DNA of 64,000 bases from Polytrichum commune (GCA_950295325.1 OX485808.1:22154527-22218526), one strand, 5' to 3'. Shown: positions 48,291 to 61,300, counted from the stretch's first letter. Translations and numbers: made by a program. Notes: generated from the sequence alone by a model not told the origin.

Positions 48291-50587
48291 TTGTGTGTTT
48301 CATATCATATGAGAAGTGGATGCAAAGAGAAGAAAAAAAAATCTATCTAAGGCACGCCTACCTTAAATGGCACATAGGGTCTATCCTTTACCCTTAAAGG
48401 CCCATCCTTTTTCACATAGTAGCACACATGCTTGGACATTTGTTGTGATATGAAGGTTTTTAAGGTAGAAAGGTAATGACTTTGTAACCCAACATTGTAA
48501 ACATCGTTCTAAACATCACATGCAAGGGTTGGTGTTCCCAAATAACTTGGTGAACTTCATGTAAACGATTGTAGTTTCAAATCAAATAAACTCTTCAGTG
48601 AACCATAACTGTGTAGATTTGGGGTTGAAAGTTATTTCAATGTTACGCGTTCATATAGGTCTACGATGGGTTTATGATGTGTCCAGGTATAAATTTAAAT
48701 GATTTTTTTGGGGTTACACTCAAAAGTCAGAAGCTAGTCTAATATAGAATAATTATCGTAATTAGAAAACAATATTATTTCAATACTTGGTTGGATTCCG
48801 TACTACGAATTGTCACAAGTCTCATAGAAGGACACGCCCCCAGTCCTGTAAAGGTTCAGGTCTCTGTCCAAGTTTCACAAGGAAGCTTCGTAGATAAAAT
48901 AATGGGCTTACTGTCCTACCTGAGCCGCCTCAATGGAAATTATATCATTTCATAATATACCAAAACTTACAAATTTGTACTCTTAGGAATTTACATTTCT
49001 TCTTCTTCAAAATTTCCTTTCAAAATGTCAATTTTCATGTGTCTCGAAGTTTGTTTATAGATTTTTGTATTTTTGTATTCTTAAAATCTTAGATTCACAT
49101 CCGTGCAGGTAGGATGGCGGTCACATGAACACACTAGGCAAATGTAGTGAACTATTTTGTGCTTTTTTTCCTTTTTCTTTTTCTTTTTCTTTTTGGAGTA
49201 GGATGGCAGTCATATGAACACACTAGTCAAATGTAGTGAACTATTTTGTGCTATATATATATATATATATATCTTTTTCTTTTTGGAGTTGATTTGACAC
49301 ATTTTAAGGGTGATTTAGTACACGGCATGAGCATTATGAGCCCATTCTCAAGCATTCAGCTCTAATTCCGGCCCAACTTTATCAGTGTTTTTTTTGGGGG
49401 ACCCAACCTTGTCACTTGTAAAGCGACGAGGCGTGGTTTCATGTCATGTTTTCTTGAGGAGATGTTTTAGTATAGAGAATTAACCTTCCATGGATCGACG
49501 CTAAAGATGTTCATTATCCAACATATGAAAGAGACAAAAATGCCAACAATCAACATTATCTACTTTGGGGCCTACGTGACTAGGAAGGGCGAATCAAAGT
49601 TTGTGACTTAAAACATTTCTATAGAGATTATATATACTAGTACGATTCATGTCATAACAATACATAGTTGTGGGACAGTGCATTATGGGCCTTGAAATCT
49701 CACAAGCATCGTGCTTCTCTTATCCTGGCCAAGGCGTCCCCCCCCCTCCGCCCATCTCTCTCTTGTCACACTGACCATTGTTGACCATTTGAACGCTCAT
49801 ACCAATAATTGTGGCTAACCTATTGTAACCATGTATTTGATATAAAAAATGACTAAACAATGTTGTCAACCTCCATGCGTCAAGCCCCACGTGCAAGCCG
49901 CCACCTGCCAGACAAGACAATTGTCATTTGCACGAACCCCAGAACATGGGGAGTGGTAATAGTTGGTCGTGCTTTCAAAAATTATGGTACCCTCTCACCG
50001 TTCAACCCCCGTTTAGCAAGGGAGCCACACATGAGGTTGAGTAATGTTACGGTGATCATAACACACTTGCTACATCAAACAAGCCCCTAGTTGCAAGAGT
50101 ATTCTACCCTGTTAGTAGGTCCGACGAAGGCCAAACCCTGGCTCACATCAAAGACCGTTTGAAATCAACAAGTCACTTTCAACTGGACTCCACTTCAAGA
50201 ACGAGGTGCCAACACTATGTCACACTTACGGATCACATCACACACGTGGTTGGTTCATGACAGGTTGCTGAACTTTTGGCTCATTTCAAATACCATCACT
50301 CGGTCTCTCTTCCCACAAGACAAAGCCAATAAACTATTGGATAATATGTCTAGATTAGGTAAGAAAGGAAGCACTGTAGTGCTCAAAGCTTCTACCTTAC
50401 ACCTACTATTCATTTTCTGCTGAAAATGGGGCCATTCCTGTTGAGGCGGCTGCATGTATGACAACACAATGACAACATACAAAAAGGTTGTGAAAGGCTT
50501 TTAATGTGGGTCCGAGCAAAATGGGGTTCCTAGCCCTTAGTTATTTAGTGGACGCGGGAGCTCGAAGAAGATGGTGACATGCTTCGT
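48291..50587. other. Mostly unassigned sequence
   Basis: Apart from the 89-bp duplication at 49109-49288 and a 9-base C run at 49738-49746, I recognise nothing here. Confidence 0.45.
49109..49288. repeat. 89-bp tandem duplication with diverged microsatellite
   Basis: Units 49109-49197 and 49198-49288 share GTAGGATGGC through GTGAACTATTTTGTGCT with few differences. One then carries a CTTTTT-rich tract where the other carries an AT repeat; both end CTTTTTCTTTTTGGAGT. Confidence 0.85.
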
Positions 50588-51094
50588 AGGGCCACTTCAC
50601 ACACGAGACCAAGAGCCCGTGACCATTACACTTCAAGCACTCTCATTGGTGGAAAACATGGGGCCGGTCCAAGTTCGCTACTTCACACTACGCTTGAGGG
50701 ACCAACGGAGTATGTGAATGCAAGATGATGGACGTAAAGTCTACATGGAGTCCTATATGGCATCGAATGGATCATGTCTCATGGTCACTTGGACTATTTT
50801 CAAACACCGCCTCGTGGAGGTGGGCTTAACACAAAACCGGGAGACCATGGCACTCCGAACGCTCGCAACCGTTGATTTATTCTATTTTATCATGTGTGAG
50901 GACCCGCATGAATAGAAATTCTTTCAAATAGCATTTGGTTGAGGGACCAGTCACATATGACTTCACACTACACTTGAGGGTCCGTGACCATACCACGTGA
51001 TTTTGGAAGTGTCTTGGGATGCCGTTTGGACACTTTCTTTTGGGCTCTCACAATTTCATGGTCACGGCTCTTGGCTCGTGTGTGAAGTGGCCCT
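50588..51094. mobile_element. Inverted-repeat family E, copy E3
   Basis: Arms at 50588-50626 and 51058-51094 are almost perfectly complementary (AGGGCCACTTCACACACGAG at the left; CTCGTGTGTGAAGTGGCCCT at the right). The interior carries parts of E1/E2 in opposite orientation, for example TGGAGGTGGGCTTAA, plus a directly repeated TACTTCACACTACGCTTGAG-like motif. No target duplication found. Confidence 0.75.
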
Positions 51095-53238
51095 TAGGAA
51101 TCCAAAAGCAAAATGTTTGTGATGGCTTACTTACTTGCATGGGGGGCTCTAGTCTACATCTACCAATCCCCGGGCGATTAAAGGTACACATAACAATTTC
51201 GGGATTCACAGACACATCAAAATGCCATGTTCATTAATTTCCCCGAGTTTTTAGCTTTCGAAAAAATGACCATCGCGCCATAGATCACAAAATATCAACA
51301 CACAAACACACACACGTAAGCTAAATGCATGGTACATAGTGTTGTTGGGTTTGGGATGTCCATAGCCAATCAACTTTCTAAAAGCAACTGAAATCAACAC
51401 AAGATCGAAAACTAACATCATGTAAGTTACCATACATTTCAAGCCCATGATTGTGTGATTGCGATACATAGTATTGGATATGGTGTTTGAAGGGTTGGGG
51501 CGAAATAAGCTGTACACTGGCTCCTTGGAGGCAGGGTTGTAATCATCCAACAAGGAACCAATGTATGGGTTGGTTTGCCCTCCCCGTGTTTGAAGGTACA
51601 TCATATGTCGTGTTGATTGGAATTTCAAAGTTTTTAGTTGTTGAAGAGATGGACCATCATGCACAAATGAACAAAATCTATCACACACCTCACCTAGATG
51701 TATGTTACAAAGTTTTGGTGTTAGGACGTGCATGGATTTGGTGTTCATTTCCTCGTTAGCTAAACGAAATCAACACAAAGCATAAAGCTAAACACTATGT
51801 AAGTTACCACACGTTCCAAGTTTGCAAATGTATGATATGATATGCTACATAATATTGGTTTCAGGTTCAATGTTGGTTCTAGATGTATCTCTATTGTGAC
51901 AAACCCAGACAATGATGCTAGGAATGTATAGGGAATACATAGTTACTTGATATCCCTCTTGATTTTAGAGTTATAACATGTGAGATTTTTTGTGACTCGG
52001 ACTAGACTTAACTTAGTCTCATTCACATGGAACCTACATGTCATGAAAACGATTATAGTTGCAACAGTGCTTGATAATGGGACTCCTCTAAGTTATAAGG
52101 CAGATGAACCTCTAATGGTTACTTTCAACACATGTACTTATTCTACAAAACAATGAAAAATTACATGAGAACATTTGCAAATTCAACTGAGGAACATACA
52201 CAAGCATTGAGCCTATAATTTGCGCAGCCAAGATGAGACTCTGTTAAATTCTCGATGTTCTATTCATATATTTGCATCAACTTGTTTCATTGAAAATACA
52301 TAGATTTTCAGATTTTAATTATTATGCGTCGAAAAACAACCAAAGACTACTTGGTGTTGGAACAAGATATGTGCACATTATGTAACTGAAAACGATGATC
52401 TTGAATCATGTCACAGAGCTCATGAGGCACTGCATCAATCAAAAGCGGAAAACTATCAAAATTCTTGAAGTGTATCGATTTTGTCGAGGTTTGTAAAAAA
52501 GAAAGTAAATGGTGATCAAACGTAAAAGAACGTGAGGTTGCTACTGGTAAAGAAGGCATGAAATGTTGCGTATGAAATAGGTTTGGTGAGTAGGGGGATT
52601 TCCATGTCACCTATCATAAAATTCCTAGTAACATAACTTCGATTCCAACGTTACGTAAGAAACAATATCTTGAACTCACCCTCAACGACGCCTTTGCAAG
52701 TTGTGTTATAATCTCCAACTTCCACTCGACGTGGACGGTAAACTTGAAGTACAAGGAACAACATCCCAACCACGACATTTTAAACACAAGACTTGCAATA
52801 AGGTAGATAGGTCTAATTCGGTTACTGCAATTATTTGTATGCCTATTTTTTGGGTACCATTCGATTATTTTAATGCCACAAATGGTCAACATTCTCTCTA
52901 AAACAAACATTGAACATATATGCTAAAAAGAGATTGGACTATGTGCTAAAAATTGTTACCCATTCTAGGTTCAATAGTCAATATAATTGGGGGAGGGAGG
53001 AGGATCTACGTGATCTTCTTATGACTCACCGTCTGAAGAGCTTGAACTTTCATAACAGTGCAAGATTAGCTCCAAAACCTTGTAGAAGCGATCTTGACTT
53101 CTACAAGAATATTTGCATGTGCACAAAATTCGAACCTCGCGAATCTGAGTAGTATAACGTAGTGAACAACGAGAACGAAGTAACCAAATAAGGACCCATC
53201 TACTTCAACAAGTTACAAAAACGTATGGTTAAAAGGTT
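51095..53238. other. Unassigned sequence with a diverged direct repeat
   Basis: About 100 bp at 51386-51485 recurs, diverged, at 51764-51865 (GAAATCAACACAA, TATGTAAGTTACCA). A weak inverted family D fragment lies at about 52845-53000. No gene recognised. Confidence 0.45.
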
Positions 53239-53246
53239 GTTCCGAT

Positions 53247-53453
53247 CTATGTCCGGGAAGAACTGGTTGAGTTTGAGAAACAACCGGTTGAAGATGGAGA
53301 GTTCAGGAGAATTACCGATCATTTTAGAGGAATCTATAGAAGGAATATACCTCAAACAAATGAAGCAAAACTGGAAGATGTCAACATGTAACCGATTGGA
53401 TTTAGAATCACATGGATCTCAACCGACTATGCCCAAAAGCTTCCCGGGCACTG
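53247..53453 (+). mobile_element. hAT-like MITE A5 (207 bp)
   Basis: Same orientation as A1. The ends are diverged (CTATGTCCGGGAAGA and CTTCCCGGGCACTG). The flanks 53239-53246 (gttccgat) and 53454-53461 (gttctgat) match at 7 of 8 bases, supporting an hAT-type target duplication. Confidence 0.87.
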
Positions 53454-53974
53454 GTTCTGATGAATCGAGAGTGTGGGTGAAGAGTGCAAAGCAAGTTTTT
53501 GGCGACGATATATACGCACATACTGACTGTCAGACTGAGGCACAAAGGACTACAGTACTCACGTACACAATACCTTGAAAGAGAAAACAGATCGCCCCAA
53601 GAAAGGGCACAAGAAAAAAATTTCTGTATCCACATCAGCAGTGGATTAAAAGGACCTGAATCAGGTGTACCCTAGCAAATTGCTCGATCGGCCTGTCAGC
53701 TTCGATTTCTAGTCGAAAAGACATGGAAGCAAGTGCAAGCGGGGCCTTCACTTTGATCTGCTTAAAGTAAAGCACATCGAATGTTTATGCATAAAAGTAA
53801 GAAGTGTGGGTGCTATTCAGTGTGTTTTCCATGTTCTCTTAACTTCTACCGATGATATTCATGCAACACACCTTCTGTTTGCAGTAGCAAGTCTACGAGG
53901 AAGCATCGACCCAAAAAAAAACACATATTGAGAATCGGATCTTCCTTGATCTGGTTATGGTTATCGGAAGTGTA

Positions 53975-54105
53975 CGTATGTTGATTCTTTAACTGAACAC
54001 ATGGGTTCTCCCGATTGTGTTCATTGTTGAGTGTGGAGTAGCTGATGAAATTTAAAGATGTAGTCCAGTCTCTTCTAAACACGTGTTTTTATGGTGTTTG
54101 TTTTG
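53975..54105 (+). repeat. Dispersed repeat family D, fragment
   Basis: Contains GTTCATTGTTGAGTGTGGAG and TCTCTTCTAAACACGTGTTTTT, matching part of the D core. Confidence 0.5.
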
Positions 54106-54284
54106 TGAACCTCACCTAAGCGCTGCACCGATTGAATAAAGAGGTTTGATTAAGAAGGGTGGTTGAATAACTGCCGCATACCTTAATTTACGTGAAAAGA
54201 GTTTGTTAACAAACTGAAGAAAGAAATGTTCAGCGTATGGGTTGCTAGTATTGCTACTGAGCATGGTCAGATTCTTATATGAGT

Positions 54285-56510
54285 TCGGTCTATGTCCAAA
54301 GGTGAAGCGTCCCTCATTCACACTAATATTCAGTTAGTATAGGTTTTTGCCTTTCGCTCAACATGAGATATTGCACACGTTTTGTGATATGCAAGTTGTT
54401 CAATCGACTTGTCTATAGTGACTTTTAGTGGCAAATAAATGGAAAGGGCCTCTAAAGCACACCCCGTTAATATGCTCAAAGCAAGCACACCAAATGTTGT
54501 ACGAACTAAATAATAGACAATGAGAGATTGTTAACAAATTGAACATGGAAACTTACTCATCATGAGATCACACAACATGATTGGGTTGACATATGTGGCC
54601 AACTATCTCGTTCAATCCAACTTCCAAATTGCATCATCTCTTTCTCACTCAACATGATGTATATTGCACACACTTATGTGACAAGGAGATGGTCACGGTC
54701 TTCCAAAGATGATTCATTGCATTACATTTCAATATTAGATAACAATAAGACCTAAGAGAAACAAAATTATAGCATTTGGGATTTCATGATTAACGAGCAT
54801 AGTTGGGTTTCCATATATGAGGTTAGTGTTTGCCGTAAAAGGTGGAGTACCTCTCATGGATTTCAACCAACTCCGGGTTGGTGTTATCTCTCTCCCTCTC
54901 ACTCGACATGATATATTGCACACTTTTGTGACAAGGAAGTTGTCATCATGGCCAAACTCTTTCGAGCATTTTTTTTATAATACATTTGTGAAACCATCTA
55001 ATAAAAAATGCCACAAAATCAATAATAGGATGAGCGGATAAATGTTTGACATTTAGGATCCCATGAGCACTCAAACATAGTCGAATTTACTTATGGACTC
55101 CGTCGTTGTTGAAGGGCGTAGTGTCTCCCATTCAAGCCAACCCTAAGTTGGCGTCAACTCTTATTCACTAAGCGTGATGTATTGTGCACATTCATGAGAC
55201 ATGGCAACGTCCACCAAGCCACAATCTTCTCAACATTGTGCTATATTATGCATTGAAAATCATAACCATATAATAATAGCCAAAAGTAATTTTGTTAACA
55301 ATTTTAACATGTTCTTGTTGGAATATGAAATTCTTGGATCACTTGGCATGGATAGGATTTCATATGTGTCCAACAAAGGTGAAGCGTCTCTCATTTATAA
55401 TTTACACCATTCTTTTCTTACTCATCATGATGTACTCTACACACTTCTATGATAAGGGAGTGTTCACCATAGCCACAGTATTGTGAACATTGTATTATAA
55501 TCCTGGGGGGTGGACTCTTCATAACATGTATGAACTAATGTGAGTGTAAGAAGGGGTATAATTTGAGGCATTAGCGTACATATGATACATAAGGGAGAGG
55601 TGTTAATTCTTTTGTGTACATTTAAAAATGCTATGAATTATTCTAAAGTATAGCTAGATGTACAAAAGAGGGCCTTGATGCTTAAAGAAAAAATTAATTA
55701 TAGATGTGCTAGTGTCATCCAACTCACGTTTTCATCCATTATTATCATGTGGTAATAGTCCTTAATGACTACCATGTCCATTCTTGGTAGGGTTTGCATT
55801 AGGGTTCTAGGTATTTACAAATTGGAGACTCTTAGATCACTCATGGGATCCCTTGAGACTTTCTTTATGGATTAAGGCTAAGTTATTGTGCTCTTGCCTT
55901 TGTTTGTTTGATGCAACCATTGAGTTACATGATAGGGTGGAAGATGTTCAATGACAGTTTCATTAGAAATTGAAAGTGGGTTTATATGCAATAAGGCATG
56001 TTTCATTCATGATCCATATTTTGTATATGTAGTGGAGGCATTCACCATATTAAATTGAAAGCTTAGTGTAAATACATAAGTCTATTCTCTAACCTATTTT
56101 TAGTACGTATTTTATCTGTAAAGTTCTCATATTTAGGTGGTTAAATTTCATAATGACCCACAGACGCCATTCAAGTTTCCAATGAAGAGTCCACACCCTG
56201 GGCATATAATACAATCAATATGAGAACCATCTCATATGAACCAGCAAGATATTTGTTAATAGAGTGCATGGTGAAATTTTTGGCACATAGAATTAAAGAT
56301 TTACTTAGGATGGATGGGTTTGAATATGAGCTTAGTATGTGACCAACGAGGGTGAAACATCTCCAGTTCACACCAATCCCCAATTGGCATGATCTCTTTC
56401 TCACGCAACATAATGCCCTCCACACACTTCAAGCACATGGCATCATTCACCGTGGCCACAACCTTTCGAGCAATGTAATATATAATACATCAACATGGGA
56501 ACCATCTACT
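54285..56510. repeat. Degenerate ~250-290 bp tandem array
   Basis: A unit with GGTGAAGCGTCTCTCATTC, TTTCTCACTCAACATGATGT, a TTGCACAC anchor and ACAAGGAAGTTGTCACCATGG recurs. Anchors lie at 54371, 54664, 54916, 55182 and about 55436, so spacing is 293, 252, 266 and 254 bp. A sixth unit lies at 56318-56510 after an interruption containing repeat K3. Units are well diverged, so the array is old. Confidence 0.75.
55505..55815 (-). repeat. Dispersed repeat family K, copy K3 (inverted)
   Basis: The reverse complement aligns with K2 nearly end to end (AAGAATGGACATGGTAGTCA; TTTTGTACATCTAGCTATAC; GCCTCAAATTATACCCCTTC; TATGAAGAGTCCACCC). It interrupts the tandem array at 54285-56510. Confidence 0.75.
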
Positions 56511-57680
56511 TTCTTAATGGCTCCCACTCATCTTAATGGCTCACACTCATTGTTTTACATGGACATTTACATAACTCTAATGTATTGAACCCCTATCGAA
56601 AACGGGCAATAGCATGCGGCCAAAGTGGCTCTTTTATTCATGCTTGCTTCCAAGGGAGCTGCCGTTTATATTCATCAATTCATTTAATGTATTGAATTCG
56701 ACTGTAGCATTCCACTCATCACTTGGTGTGGGCTATCAACACTTCTGCACGAATGAATGAAGTGTGTCCTGTATGAATTGACTAAGCTTAGATGTCACAA
56801 GCAGCAACAACAATAAGTCAAATCTGAGGATCATTCTGCACACTGTTATGGAGAATCAACTGAGCAATCAAAGACGCTGGGATCGATTTATAATAAAAAT
56901 GTATTGTGCAAATTCTCAGATCCTCCGGACATTATACAGGCTCTGACCTGATTAAAACAGTGATGTGAATTAGTCTCCACAATTCAGGAATAACAGACAG
57001 GTGACACACTGTTAGTGTGGTAGAACCTCAGAGTGATTATTAATTCAAGTTTGGACAGTTGTGTACGGCTTGTAACCTTGTCGAAGTGGGACATTCTTGT
57101 AGTCGAGGCTAATTATAGTGCAAGCCTTCTGCATCTCTGGGGCAGAAAGTTTCCGAAATTGCAAAGTCTTAAGCATCGATTGAGCCTAAATTTGTATAGA
57201 ACTTGTATTTGCGAGTTGCAATTTATGTAATTGAGTTACGAACTACATGACCGATTAGTACAATTTCTCATAACTTTGTCTAGGTGTAACAAATTCTTGA
57301 CAGCGTACATTACTGACAAAATCAAACAACAGTTGCTGATACACACCAAAGTCCTCCACAAAATTTGGGAACTGCAATTGGCAGAGGTCAGTGTCATCAA
57401 ATTCAAAATTATATCCTATGCTTCAATCACTGCAGGAAAAAATATTTGAAGCCATACATCAATTTACCCAATCACTCACTCTTGGACTACTGAAGGTGAT
57501 GTTGACGAGTGCATATTCTGAACATGAGTGAACTATAGTGGGTCCATGTTGTGCAAGCCCACCAATCATTATGTTCCAGGTGATGACATTCCATTTCGCC
57601 ATTCTGCGCAAGACTAGTCAGGCATCATTCTGTTAAAATACTGCCACTTTTTGCATACGTGATGTGAACAAAAATGCGCT
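56511..57680. other. Unassigned sequence
   Basis: No gene or repeat family recognised between the tandem array and the PPR fragments. Confidence 0.45.
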
Positions 57681-57682
57681 GC

Positions 57683-57790
57683 CCATACACATCCAGCTCC
57701 AGTCCCACTTCGAGGGCATGGCTATGAATCTCCTTCATTCACTCCACAGCCCCTGCGCTTGCAGATGCATACAGTGTGCTCACATTAGTG
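57683..57790 (-). pseudogene. PPR protein gene fragment
   Basis: The minus strand reads ...ASASAGAVE, a TGA stop, then MKEIHSHALEVGLELDVYGQ. This matches the linker and helix pattern of plant PLS-class pentatricopeptide repeats (LKACASAGAVEWMKEIHSHA type), with the expected Trp codon mutated to stop. Only about one repeat is present. Confidence 0.65.
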
Positions 57791-57837
57791 ATACATCTGG
57801 GTTTAGACCCTTCTTGATCCATTTGGAGCTGGAGTTG

Positions 57838-58400
57838 GAGAGAGAGAGAGAACCTATGTTGTCATCGTGTGAATATGGTCTTGCTTCATCTTCAAGTTAG
57901 GCGTAAACTAGCCAATGTGCACTGAATCTCCCCTGAGGGCAAGCCTTTGGGTTCAACCATAGTTGGTTGATAGTACCTGGGTTCATCCAGATACTCCACT
58001 ATGACTGGATGGACCATACAGATAGGGTGCATTGGATATCAAGTGCTAGGAAGGTAACCCATCTAAGCATTGTTCCAACCTTAAGCAACTTCACCTCAGT
58101 GTTAAGTGAATTTGAACTCTTCATGTGCTATTTGGAGAGAGAGAGAGAGAGGACTCTCATGTTGTCACTGTGTGAATGAGGTGTTGCTTCATCTTCAAAT
58201 CAAGCGTGACCAAGCTAAGCGCACCCCAATCTCCCACAAGGGCAGGCCTCTAAATTTCCATTTGGTTGGTTGAAAGTATCTGGGTGAACCCTGATACTCC
58301 CACTATGATTTTACGGACCATAGTGATAGGGTGCAGGTCACCCATCTGAGAACTATTCCAGCCTTGGGATTGCTTAATCTCAGAGCTCCCAGGGGATATT
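57838..58400. repeat. ~295-bp direct duplication between PPR fragments
   Basis: A unit starting with a GA microsatellite (57838 and about 58134) continues with matching GTTGTCA(C/T)(C/T)GTGTGAAT, TTGCTTCATCTTCAA, CCAATCTCCC-type and CTGGATGGACC/TTTTACGGACC segments in both copies. The units are clearly diverged. Confidence 0.7.
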
Positions 58401-58419
58401 CCAGGTTAAGGCCTTGGAT

Positions 58420-58647
58420 TTAAGCAACCACGTTTGGAGAAAGAGTAGATTGGCTCCCAAAAACTTGGCTATGGATCTCCTTTACCCACTCCAAAGCCCC
58501 TGCTCTTGCATGAATTTCTTTGCGCCAGTTTGCCTTCAGCATGCTCAAAAAATTAATATTTTTTGGCTGCACACCTTGTGGGTGCATTTCTATGAGGACT
58601 TCCATTGCATCTTTAACATGATTGTGCTGAGCGTAACCTCCAATCAT
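58420..58647 (-). pseudogene. PPR protein gene fragment
   Basis: An open stretch of 75 codons begins MIGGYAQHNHVKDAMEVLIEM and continues QGVQPKNINFLSMLKAN, then GALEWVKEIHSQVF. This is the typical order of plant organellar PPR proteins (MIGGYAQ-G..EAL..F..M...GV.PD..TF..LKAC). It is isolated, lacks neighbouring repeats, a targeting peptide and a DYW/E end, and seems displaced in the middle. Judged a relic. Confidence 0.75.
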
Positions 58648-58650
58648 GAC

Positions 58651-59790
58651 CTTCCAAGTAGGCCTGACTCATCAATAGAATCTTCATTGAAACAAAAAAA
58701 ACACAACACTCACACAAAAAGAGAAAATGTGCAAGACCATTACTGCTCTAACCTCATATTCTGTATACACAAAATTGCATACATCCAATTGAAATCTGAA
58801 TGTCTCTCACAAATGTAGCAATATTTAAAACACCAGCCCACTTTAAGTGCACCCAATGAAGCAAAGAAAGAGAAGCATGTGTTACATAAACTAAATCCTC
58901 AAACTTCCTCAAATCAGAAATTTTAGACTGCACCTGCTTGTTCTCATTACGGAAGAAAGTAACCCAACTCTTATAGTTAAATGCTCTCGTAAATCTACAT
59001 GCTGGTTATGGCACCAGAGACTCTCAAGAGCATGTAACCCTATTACCCTCTCTTAATAATCTCTAGTGCCAGAACCAACATAAGAATTGCAATATGTCAC
59101 CAAATGCAGCCCTGCCCTCACCTATGATCTGGGAGTCCAATGTACGCGCCGCAACCAAAGTTCAAATCTGAGTGATAGTTAATGTGCACCCAACAATAAA
59201 CAATCAAGGTATATATGTTTTGAAACAACCACAACGATCTTATAAGTGACACCTTGTCAACTCTGTTCATCTCAAAAGGCAATGCAAGTGACCAGCGCTT
59301 AATGTTGAATCAGTGTTGGTACATACCTTAAGGGTTTAATTATTTCCAGTCCTAAGTCAACATGAATTAGCTTACGATTCATTCAATTTGATTCAATTCA
59401 CATTTCAACCTTTCAGGTCTTGCAACCATAGCATATAGAATCTAAAGACTAAATTTGCAACCCTATGTTTGGTAGACGTGATTCAATGTTGTGGTGTGAT
59501 GTGATTGATTCACTGTGAAATCAGTGTTGGTAATAAATGAATTTAAAGGTTTGTGATGTTGTCCCAGCCCTGAGAAGGATCTGCAAAATACTCCTCCCAA
59601 AGTTTTTCAATCCTCTGTGCTTCCATAACTGAAGAATACGAGCTCAGTAAAGATTCCCTCCAAACTGATATAAAGAATACCTCATTTGTTCCCTGCTTCT
59701 AATTTGTCCAAAAGAAGACAAGAGCAGAAATATAGAATAGTAAGATACCTAGGCCTTACGCGGTCCCTCTCCTTAATCGCACCGAAAATT
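58651..59790. other. Unassigned sequence
   Basis: No gene or repeat family recognised. Confidence 0.45.
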
Positions 59791-59794
59791 TAAA

Positions 59795-59905
59795 GGCACG
59801 TTCCATAACGAGATTGGACTATGGGCTCAGAATGTAGATCATCGTTCTAGGTTCAATAGTTAACATGATTGCGAGGGGTATGTGATCACTTCATGAGAAG
59901 AGAGA
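59795..59905 (-). repeat. Dispersed repeat family D, inverted fragment
   Basis: Shares GAGATTGGACTATG, CTAGGTTCAATAGT and AACATGATTG with the inverted copies at 47985 and 52845. Confidence 0.55.
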
Positions 59906-60344
59906 AATCTTCCCTTTAACCTCGTATATCTTTTGCATCTCAATTCCGTTTCTGACACTTGAAATGACAATCTTTGTGATTCGCAGTTCCTAACTTGACG
60001 AGAATCTGTCCGTGGAGCTGGACTAAATTCCAACAGCGTTTCAAAACCTTTCGACTTAGTAGCGGCTTAAAAGTTACTCTTCCACACCAACACGTTGCAG
60101 TGCAGGAAACCTCGTATTTGGGCACACGTAAGCGTGTTCCAGCATGAGCTCAAGAGTTCAACAAGTCACAATCCATTCAAACAAAAAGTAAGAAATCACT
60201 CACCTGTGCATCAGCTCCCCTCCACCAAAGAAAACCATAGCCTTGACAAACAGAGCAAAGACCATGAAACCACATAGTTAGGGTTTTGGGTTTGGAAGAT
60301 GATCACATCTCATGTATTCTTGTTGTTTTTGTGTGAGTATCATA

Positions 60345-60745
60345 TCCAACACAAGGAGCCCAACTAAGGTAGATGGGTCTTAAATGGTTACTTTTTCCTG
60401 ACTAATCCACTTCTTCTAGAATATGAAACATGCAATTAGTATGAGAGATGGTTAGCAAATCCAAATCAAGGCCTAGCCACTTTCCTTGTAAATCTCAATG
60501 CTCATATGAATATCTTATACATTACCAAAGTGAAGATTGTTGTGTTCATTAAATGATCATATAGGTCCCCCAACTATGATGATTATTGAGCATCAAATGT
60601 TCATCATATTTTACATCCCTGGTCTAATTTCTTTTAAACACATGTCCTTTTGGTATCCGTTTTTAAATACACGCCTAACCACATACCACTCAAATATAGG
60701 CGTGTGATTAAGATAAGTAGCTAAATTACGCAAAACTCCCTTATG
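60345..60745 (+). repeat. Dispersed repeat family D, copy Dc
   Basis: Near full-length match to Db: GGTAGATGGGTCTTAAATGG, GAATATGAAACATGC, GTGTTCATTAAATG, CATACCACTCAAATATAGGC. It is followed directly by another copy (60765-61120). Confidence 0.7.
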
Positions 60746-60764
60746 AGTTAAGGTAAGTTAGACG

Positions 60765-61120
60765 TGTGTTCTTCGTATACTTTTCTATATGTGCTCACTC
60801 CTCATAGGACATGAAACACACGATTAGTGTGAGATGATTAGCAAATCCACATGGTTTATTTAGCCATTTGCCTTGTGATTTTTAGGGCTTGTTTGAATAT
60901 CTTACTCATTATCAAAGTGAAGATGCATGTGCTCATTAAGTGGTCGTATAGGTCCCTCCAATCATGTTGAGTATTGAGCCTATAATGGCTAGCATGTTTT
61001 TTTGAGTATGCAGTCCAAGCTCTTCTAAAGTTTGGTGTTTGATCTTAAATCCACACCTAATCGCATACCACTCAAATATAGGTGTTTGTTTAAAATGAGT
61101 AATCGTAAATTGCTTTCAAG
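60765..61120 (+). repeat. Dispersed repeat family D, copy Dd
   Basis: In direct tandem with Dc and diverged from it: GGACATGAAACACACGATTA, GCTCATTAAGTGGTCGTATA, CATACCACTCAAATATAGG. Confidence 0.7.
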
Positions 61121-61300
61121 AGTTGTGGAAGGAGCAAGTGGCTACTGACCATAACCCATAGTTGGATGACATGTGCCATGTAGTAACTTATACACAAACA
61201 GTGTGTGTGTATTTTATTTTATTTTATTTTAAATTTTCTTGGGGTACAAATTGTGAAAATCAATTGCAAAGGAATACACAAACAATGTGATGAGGAACTT

